Assembly: GCA_016650415.1 (NCBI GenBank)
Contig: JAENVU010000175.1
Span: forward strand, 1-10,616
DNA length: 10,616 nucleotides
Direction of reading: 5' to 3'
Source of the DNA: Acidimicrobiia bacterium
GTDB lineage: Bacteria; Actinomycetota; Acidimicrobiia; IMCC26256; JAENVU01
Shown: positions 6,131-10,616 of the stretch, piece by piece
Layout of the letters: each line of letters begins with the position of its first letter
Position numbering within the stretch: the stretch's first letter is position 1
Translations under genes and position numbers: made by a program
The notes under the pieces: generated by a model
Told to the model about the DNA's origin: nothing
Databases searched by the model: none
The model's input: only the letters and a program-made list of their open reading frames with translations

Positions 6131-6172
6131 CGGCGCGCGTTTCGCGACCTATAGGTCGCGATTCAGGCGCCG
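6131..6172. terminator. Bidirectional terminator between convergent thiolase and acyl-CoA ligase genes
   Basis: The core TCGCGACCTATAGGTCGCGA (6142-6161) is a perfect 20-bp palindrome, giving an 8-bp stem with a TATA loop. It is flanked by CGGCGC (6131-6136) and GCGCCG (6167-6172), which can extend it through a five-base internal loop on each side. It sits 34 bases after the thiolase stop and one base beyond the ligase stop codon (6163-6165), so it can serve both genes. There is no clear T-run, as is common for terminators in GC-rich actinobacteria. Confidence 0.7.
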
Positions 6173-7626
6173 AAACGCGGGGGGCGGGAGAACGTGGTGC
6201 GGAGTTCGCGTTTGAGGACCTTGCCCATGGGGCTGCGTGGCAACTCGGCGACGAACTCGACGCGGCGGGGGGCCTTGTAGCGAACCAGGTGCTCGCGGGC
6301 GAAGACGATCACGTCGTCGGCGTCGAGCGCGTCCGTGCCCGGAGTGACGACCACTACCGCGACGACGATCTCGCCGTACTCGTCGTCGGGCAGCCCGACG
6401 ACGGCCACTTCCTCGATCGCCGGATGGGTCACCAGCACCGCTTCGACCTCGGCGGGATAGACGTTGGCGCCGCCGGTGATCACCATGTCCTTCCGACGGT
6501 CGACCACGAACAGGTACCCGTCGTCGTCGAGATACCCGAGATCGCCGAGGGTCGCGAGGTTGCCGCGATACACCGACTCCGTGAGTTCGGCGTCGCCGGC
6601 GTACCGGAAACCACGGCCCCAGTCGGACCCGATGTAGACGAGACCGACCTCGCCCGCCGGGAGCTCTTCGCCGTCGTCGTCGTAGATCTTGATCGTGGAC
6701 CCGGGCGCGGCCCGGCCCACACTGCCCGGCTTCGCCAACCACTCCTCCGCGGTGATCACGGTCCCCATGGTCTCGGTCCCGCCGTAGGTCTCCCACACCG
6801 CGCCGGACGGGAAGAACTCGATCACTTCGCGCTTCAAGCTCGGCGCACACGGTGCCGAGCCGTGCAGCAACCGTTTGATCGACGACACGTCGGCGGCCGC
6901 CTTGACGTCGTCTGGGGCGCTCATGAGTCGGTAGAGGTGCACCGGCGCGCACCAGGAGTAGGTGGCTCGTTCCCGCGAAACGGTCTCGAACCACTGGCCC
7001 GCGTCGAAGTGATCGAGAATCACCGACGTGTGCCCGAGCAGCAGCCCGCTGTGGGGACCGCTGAATCCGGCGATGTGATGAACGGGCGACCCGGTGATGT
7101 TCACCTCGTCGGGCGAATCGAGCCCGTAGGCCGTGTAGTAGCGCACCAGCCCTTCGATGCTGGCGGCTGCGTCCACCGTCGGCCGCACCACCGCCTTCGG
7201 CCGTCCCGTCGTCCCGGACGTGTACGCCCGCAGCGTGACGTAGTCGGGCCGGGGATCGGCGATCGCACCCGTCGGAGCACCGTGGAGCGCGTCGAGGAAG
7301 GTCGGGAGCTCGGCCTCGTCGAGCATGAACGCGACCTCGCCATCGGAACTGAAGTACTCGCGTTCGTCATCGGTGGCACCGCTCGGGACGGGAACGATCT
7401 CGGCGCCGAGTCGGGCCGCGCCGAGCGCCGCCACGAACCACTCCGGACGGTTCCCCAACGCGATTCCGAGCCGCGCGTCGGGGCCCACGCCGCGATTCCG
7501 GAGCACGTGCGACGCTCGAGTGATCAGCTCGTCGAGTTCTCGATAGGTGATACGCCGATCGTGGTGAACGAGTGCGACCTTGTCGGGCCGGTCGACCGCG
7601 TGCGCGGCGACGCCGTACCCGGACAT
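6163..7626 (-). CDS. AMP-forming acyl-CoA synthetase (fatty-acid/carboxylic-acid CoA ligase)
   Basis: The 487-residue adenylate-forming enzyme has the core motifs in order: the phosphate-binding loop YTSGTTGRPK (135-144), YGGTE (281-285), GDLGYLDDDGYLFVVDRRKDM (361-381, with the ribose-binding Asp and the hinge), GGANVYPAEVE (385-395), and catalytic Lys469 in PRSPMGKVLKREL. It activates a carboxylic acid through an acyl-AMP and loads it onto CoA; a fatty, terpenoid or steroid-side-chain acid fits the setting, but specificity cannot be read. It is at the short end for the FadD group, yet nothing essential is missing. The ATG at 7626 has AGGAG (7636-7632) five bases upstream. That site overlaps the stop codon of the SDR gene ahead of it (8-base gap), so the two are co-transcribed and probably translationally coupled. 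Confidence 0.93.
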   Translation of the reverse strand: MSGYGVAAHAVDRPDKVALVHHDRRITYRELDELITRASHVLRNRGVGPDARLGIALGNRPEWFVAALGAARLGAEIVPVPSGATDDEREYFSSDGEVAFMLDEAELPTFLDALHGAPTGAIADPRPDYVTLRAYTSGTTGRPKAVVRPTVDAAASIEGLVRYYTAYGLDSPDEVNITGSPVHHIAGFSGPHSGLLLGHTSVILDHFDAGQWFETVSRERATYSWCAPVHLYRLMSAPDDVKAAADVSSIKRLLHGSAPCAPSLKREVIEFFPSGAVWETYGGTETMGTVITAEEWLAKPGSVGRAAPGSTIKIYDDDGEELPAGEVGLVYIGSDWGRGFRYAGDAELTESVYRGNLATLGDLGYLDDDGYLFVVDRRKDMVITGGANVYPAEVEAVLVTHPAIEEVAVVGLPDDEYGEIVVAVVVVTPGTDALDADDVIVFAREHLVRYKAPRRVEFVAELPRSPMGKVLKRELRTTFSRPPRFGA

Positions 7627-7634
7627 GTCGGCTC

Positions 7635-8540
7635 CTAGGCCCCGTACGCCGGCGTCGGGGCCGGCGCTTCGCTCAACAATCGGCGCACGACCGGGCCGAC
7701 TTCCGCCGGATCCCAGCGATCACCCTTGTCGGCCTGCGGTCCGTGCTGCCAACCGTCGGCGACGGAGATCATTCCGCCCTCGACCTCGAAGACGCGACCC
7801 GTCACGCCGGCGGAATCGGCCGAGCCGAGCCAGACGACGAGCGGTGCGATGTTCTCGGGCGCCATTACATCGAAGGCGTCATCCTCGGGCGCGGCCATCG
7901 TGTCGGCGAACACCGCCTCCGTCATCCGCGTGCGCGCCGCGGGAGCAATCGCGTTCGCGGTCACACCGTACCGGCCCAGTTCTGCAGCCTCGACCATGGT
8001 GAGTCCCGCGATCCCCGCCTTCGCCGCGCTGTACGCACCCTGTCCGACACTGCCCATCAGCCCGGCGCCCGACGAGGTGTTGATCACCCGACCGTCGACC
8101 GCCTCACCGTTCTTCTGCTGTTCCCGCCAGTACGCCGACGCGAACCGGGTGGGTGCGAAGTGACCCTTGAGGTGCACCCGGATCACGGCGTCCCACTCTT
8201 CTTCCGAGGTGGTCACGACCATGCGGTCCCGGAGGAACCCCGCGTTGTTGACGAGCACATCGAGCTGACCGAACGCGTCGATCGCGGTCTGGATCAGCCG
8301 CTGCGCGCCCGCCCAATCGGCAACGTCGTCGCCGTTGGCGACCGCCTCGCCGCCCATCGCCCGAATCGCATCGACCACTTCACCGGCGGGCCCGGTCGAA
8401 CCCCCGGTACCGTCGGCTTCGGCACCGAGGTCGTTGACGACGACCTTGGCCCCCTGCCGGGCGAACTCCAGCGCGTGGCCGCGGCCGATACCGCGGCCCG
8501 CTCCGGTCACGATCACGACTCGGTCTTCACAGATCCCCAT
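7635..8540 (-). CDS. SDR-family 3-hydroxyacyl-CoA-type dehydrogenase
   Basis: Read from the ATG at 8540 the protein is 301 residues. Its classical SDR features are the cofactor loop TGAGRGIG (12-19), Asp37 after the second strand (VVVNDLG, a position that usually favours NAD), NNAG (98-101), and the catalytic Ser157, Tyr170 and Lys174 (YSAAK). The FLRDRMVVTTSEEEWDAVI region and the length over 250 resemble the dehydrogenase unit of HSD17B4/FabG-like enzymes that oxidise (3R)-hydroxyacyl-CoA or steroids; this is a family inference. An ATG at 8570 would add ten residues (MGGARYLSSL) not expected in the family. The 8540 start has no ribosome-binding site, but TACCTT at 8555-8550 is well placed as a -10 for a leaderless transcript. 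It is the first gene of an operon with the acyl-CoA ligase. Confidence 0.9.
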   Translation of the reverse strand: MGICEDRVVIVTGAGRGIGRGHALEFARQGAKVVVNDLGAEADGTGGSTGPAGEVVDAIRAMGGEAVANGDDVADWAGAQRLIQTAIDAFGQLDVLVNNAGFLRDRMVVTTSEEEWDAVIRVHLKGHFAPTRFASAYWREQQKNGEAVDGRVINTSSGAGLMGSVGQGAYSAAKAGIAGLTMVEAAELGRYGVTANAIAPAARTRMTEAVFADTMAAPEDDAFDVMAPENIAPLVVWLGSADSAGVTGRVFEVEGGMISVADGWQHGPQADKGDRWDPAEVGPVVRRLLSEAPAPTPAYGA

Positions 8541-8549
8541 AAGCGAGGA

Positions 8550-8577
8550 AAGGTAGCGTGCGCCGCCCACGCGTCAT
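8550..8577 (-). promoter_or_regulatory. Candidate leaderless promoter of the SDR-ligase operon
   Basis: On the minus strand, ATGACG (8577-8572) matches four of six -35 bases, and TACCTT (8555-8550) fits TANNNT after a 16-bp spacer. Nine bases separate the -10 from the ATG at 8540, so transcription would begin at or within a few bases of the start codon. The absence of any Shine-Dalgarno sequence there agrees with a leaderless mRNA. Confidence 0.45.
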
Positions 8578-8579
8578 CC

Positions 8580-8593
8580 GTTCGGCACCGAAC
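8580..8593. promoter_or_regulatory. Palindromic candidate operator between divergent promoters
   Basis: GTTCGG and CCGAAC flank a two-base centre, forming a 14-bp near-palindrome. It lies just upstream of the candidate -35 of the leftward SDR operon and upstream of the -35 position of the rightward lipoprotein gene. Size and position suit a dimeric repressor of the TetR, MarR or GntR type, but no regulator gene is visible and the family is not determined. Confidence 0.38.
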
Positions 8594-8620
8594 CCGCGAC
8601 CACCAGGTACGGACTCTGGC

Positions 8621-8626
8621 TAGATT
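8621..8626 (+). promoter_or_regulatory. Candidate -10 of a leaderless lipoprotein mRNA
   Basis: TAGATT fits TANNNT and lies eight bases before the ATG at 8635, so the transcript would begin at about the start codon. No Shine-Dalgarno sequence is present upstream. The -35 position (about 8598-8603) holds GACCAC, a poor match. Confidence 0.42.
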
Positions 8627-8634
8627 TCGGCGTC

Positions 8635-10062
8635 ATGCTCTCTGATCGCCGCCGTGGGGCGCTCGTCCTGTTCGTCGCTCTCGGACTCGTCGCCGCGAGC
8701 TGCCGGTACGTCCACCCTCCGTTCAACGGCCGGCTCGATCAGCCGGTCGTCCTCACCGGCGCCGACCTCCCGAGTTTCCTCGGGCACGACCCCGGGCGCC
8801 TCGTGGCGTACCGATTCGCGGGCAGCCCCGGCGCGTGGGGACAGCTCCCGGTGCAAGTGGATCAACGGGTCGTCGTCCCGTTCGGCGCCGCGCCGGGCAA
8901 CAACGGTATTCCGGGCGTCGCCGGCACGGTCTACGGCTACGGGGATAATTCGGTGACCGCGCTGCAGTACGCCGACCCGAACACCTTCGTCGGTGCGGAT
9001 CCCGACCCGATGATCGACGCCAACGACGAGATCGTGTTCATGGCCCGCGACGCGGGGAACGCCGCACCGAACGGTACGGGTGCACCCGCCGGGGTGGTGC
9101 CCGGGTCGGGCAAGCGGATCAACCTCGCGGATCACGACGACGGTCGGTCGGGAGTCGTCTACCTGTTCGAAGGGCAACCCGGCGCCGACCCATCGGCGGG
9201 TCAGGACTACGTGAAGTACAAGTTCTCGCTCGACTCCGGCGACTACAAGTCCACGTATCTGCGCGCCGACGGCCCCAACCCCGAACACTCCACCGTCGAG
9301 GCCCAGGCCTATCGGCTCGGCATCATCGACCGCTGGAAGACCGTCGATCTCCGCGTCGGCGGCGGGAACGGTGCCGACATCCTCGATGGCTTCAAGGCCC
9401 AGTTCTCATTCACCACCTGTGGTCGTTCGAATGCCACCTTCGCCGATGCGGAAGGCGCGTTCGTCGCGAACATCGACGGCCCGGTACGTGCCATCCGGGC
9501 CTACGTCGGCGCGAACAGCGGACCGTTGGTCCAGGAAACGAACACGTACTACGCGGACCGGGTCGAGAGCGCCGTCGACCTGCGCGTCCACGCGATCCCG
9601 AGCGTGATGTCGTTCATCGACTTCTCCCCAGCCGCGACCGGCATGAAGTACGGCAACAGTTCGCAGTCGGGAACCGTCACGATCGACGGAACCCAGGACA
9701 CGGTCTCCGCGACCCCACCCGCATGGCAGTACGCGGTCGGACCCCAGGGTGCGCTGACCTGGGCCACCAAGCTGGAGACCTCCATTCCCAACCTGACCAC
9801 CACGTTCGAATGGCGCGACCAGTCCCCGCCGACGCCACCGGCCGAGGACTGCTGGGGTGACGACACCTCGTTCTACGGCGTCGGCGCAACGTTGATCGGC
9901 GGTGGGATCCCCAACACCGACCCGCGCACGGTCCCGTTCGGGAACTTCCGCAGCAGTCAGGTCACCGCGTTCTGGGGACCGGCACTCGACGCGGCGTCCT
10001 GGACCCCGGCCTGGGCGGCCGATGCGATGCAACCGCTCGACGTCACCATCTCCTCGTTCTAG
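8635..10062 (+). CDS. Predicted secreted lipoprotein of unknown function
   Basis: I do not recognise a named family. The 475-residue product starts with a short Arg-rich region (RRR, 5-7), a hydrophobic helix (9-21) and Cys23 preceded by Ala-Ala-Ser, a fair lipobox. It is therefore probably lipid-anchored on the outer side of the membrane. The mature part is rich in Gly, Pro, Asp, Asn and aromatics, with beta-type alternation. An acidic segment, GADPDPMIDANDEIVFMARD (120-139), could bind a metal such as calcium. YRFAGSPGAWGQLPVQVDQR (59-78) looks like a conserved module. Only two further cysteines occur (262 and 406), which may form a disulfide. There is no transmembrane segment after the signal and no obvious catalytic motif. 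The start has no ribosome-binding site and is probably leaderless. It is divergent from the SDR operon and convergent with the beta-galactosidase gene, sharing a CTAG with its stop codon. Confidence 0.8.
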   Translation: MLSDRRRGALVLFVALGLVAASCRYVHPPFNGRLDQPVVLTGADLPSFLGHDPGRLVAYRFAGSPGAWGQLPVQVDQRVVVPFGAAPGNNGIPGVAGTVYGYGDNSVTALQYADPNTFVGADPDPMIDANDEIVFMARDAGNAAPNGTGAPAGVVPGSGKRINLADHDDGRSGVVYLFEGQPGADPSAGQDYVKYKFSLDSGDYKSTYLRADGPNPEHSTVEAQAYRLGIIDRWKTVDLRVGGGNGADILDGFKAQFSFTTCGRSNATFADAEGAFVANIDGPVRAIRAYVGANSGPLVQETNTYYADRVESAVDLRVHAIPSVMSFIDFSPAATGMKYGNSSQSGTVTIDGTQDTVSATPPAWQYAVGPQGALTWATKLETSIPNLTTTFEWRDQSPPTPPAEDCWGDDTSFYGVGATLIGGGIPNTDPRTVPFGNFRSSQVTAFWGPALDAASWTPAWAADAMQPLDVTISSF

Positions 10063-10616
10063 AGGCGGCCGCGCAATGCGCGAGCCACGGCGGCCAGGTC
10101 GGCCCGCTTCACGTTGACCGGCTGCATCGCCCAGGCGAACCGGTAGCGACCCGAGCCGATCCGATACTGCGGCAGCGTGTCCGGGCCACACGACAACGTG
10201 CCGAGACCGCGATGCCGGTGATCCAGATGCATGGTGAGGGCATCGTCCGGCACCAGCTCTTCGGCATGGGTCGCACGGGTCAACTGCTCCGGCGTGTACC
10301 GGCTCAGATTCCATTGGAACGGTTCGGCCGCGGTCACGAGCAACCCATGGCCGTCGGCGTCGTGGACGACCCCCCAGCGCGTGTCGGCGTGGCCACCGTG
10401 CTCCTGGGGCATCACGTAGGGCACGTACTGCTCGGCGGTCGTCTGCGAGAACCGACCCACGTACGCGCCGCGGCGCCGGTCAGGATACGACTCGCCCGGT
10501 CCGAGTCCGTACCAGATGACCTGATCGAGTTCGGCCGGCAACTCCCACCGGATCCCGATCCGCGGGACGTCGTCGATCCCATCGGGGATCGTGACGTCCT
10601 CGCTCACGACGACGGA
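10059..10616 (-). CDS. GH2 beta-galactosidase, C-terminal fragment (runs off right edge)
   Basis: The last 185 codons of a leftward gene are present; the frame stays open to the edge, so the start lies outside. The sequence matches the C-terminal domain 5 of LacZ-type family 2 beta-galactosidases. Recognisable stretches are DVPRIGIRWELPAELDQVIW, YGLGPGESYPDRRRGAYVGR, YVPYVMPQEHGGHADTRW, FQWNLSRYTPEQL and LDHRHRGLGTLSCGPDTLP. E. coli LacZ has the related GLGPQENYPDR, YTPYVFPSENG and FNISRYS. In LacZ this domain helps shape the sugar-binding site through loop residues, while the catalytic glutamates lie in the central barrel, not visible here. The full protein would be about 1,000 residues and would hydrolyse beta-galactosides. 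The TAG stop (10061-10059) overlaps the stop of the lipoprotein gene. Confidence 0.92.
   Translation of the reverse strand, partial: SVVVSEDVTIPDGIDDVPRIGIRWELPAELDQVIWYGLGPGESYPDRRRGAYVGRFSQTTAEQYVPYVMPQEHGGHADTRWGVVHDADGHGLLVTAAEPFQWNLSRYTPEQLTRATHAEELVPDDALTMHLDHRHRGLGTLSCGPDTLPQYRIGSGRYRFAWAMQPVNVKRADLAAVARALRGRL

Noticed and set aside
6289..7638. A 449-codon open frame on the plus strand opposite the acyl-CoA ligase
   Set aside because: The codons mirror the ligase gene. The product is rich in Arg, His, Val and Gly with no recognisable motif, a usual by-product of GC-rich coding sequence.
7572..8645. A 357-codon open frame on the plus strand opposite the SDR gene
   Set aside because: It has no domain, no ribosome-binding site and an Arg/His/Asp-rich composition. 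The opposite strand has full SDR motifs.
9406..10314. A 302-codon minus-strand frame across the lipoprotein and beta-galactosidase gene ends
   Set aside because: It overlaps two better-supported genes and has the composition of a shadow frame.
1..10616. CRISPR array, tRNA or rRNA genes, insertion sequences, toxin-antitoxin or phage defence genes
   Set aside because: No regularly spaced repeats, cloverleaf-like sequence, transposase motifs or defence-family signatures were seen. The P-loop kinase has no antitoxin partner.

Overview
This is a GC-rich window from a bacterial chromosome. The organism is probably a high-GC actinobacterium, and an Acidimicrobiia or mycobacteria-like lineage would fit. 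That placement is inference: it rests on the strong GC bias at third codon positions, the gene families present (fatty-acid/steroid-type SDR, thiolase, acyl-CoA ligase, amidohydrolase family 2, LEH-like protein) and several starts that look leaderless. No rRNA, tRNA, CRISPR array, insertion sequence or phage gene was seen. The region reads as an ordinary catabolic and housekeeping stretch without signs of recent transfer.

Left part (1-3128). The 5' end of a probable MFS transporter gene runs leftward off the window. A regulatory-looking gap of about 245 bp follows, then a rightward pair: a limonene-epoxide-hydrolase-type protein with its catalytic residues intact, and a metal-dependent amidohydrolase. 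Next come a leftward small P-loop kinase and a divergent histidine phosphatase. The two share an 86-bp promoter gap that contains a perfect 9-bp dyad.

Middle part (3048-6172). A leftward pair encodes an SRPBCC (START-like) protein and a multi-membrane-span ArnT/PMT-like glycosyltransferase. The glycosyltransferase gene ends inside the 3' end of the phosphatase gene. Divergent from the pair is a thiolase, which converges on the acyl-CoA ligase across a palindromic terminator.

Right part (6163-10616). A leftward operon encodes an SDR dehydrogenase and then an AMP-forming acyl-CoA ligase. Divergent from it is a lipoprotein of unknown function. The lipoprotein gene converges on the 3' end of a GH2 beta-galactosidase gene, which continues past the right edge.

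The ligase, SDR and thiolase could supply the activation, 3-hydroxyacyl oxidation and thiolysis steps of beta-oxidation of a lipid, terpenoid or steroid side chain. The LEH-like enzyme and amidohydrolase could act on an oxygenated ring intermediate. The actual substrate cannot be read from sequence. I found no clearly new multi-gene system. The items most worth a second look are the leaderless divergent promoter at 8541-8634, the unrecognised lipoprotein, the kinase/phosphatase pair with its shared dyad, and several well-formed inverted repeats at gene boundaries.
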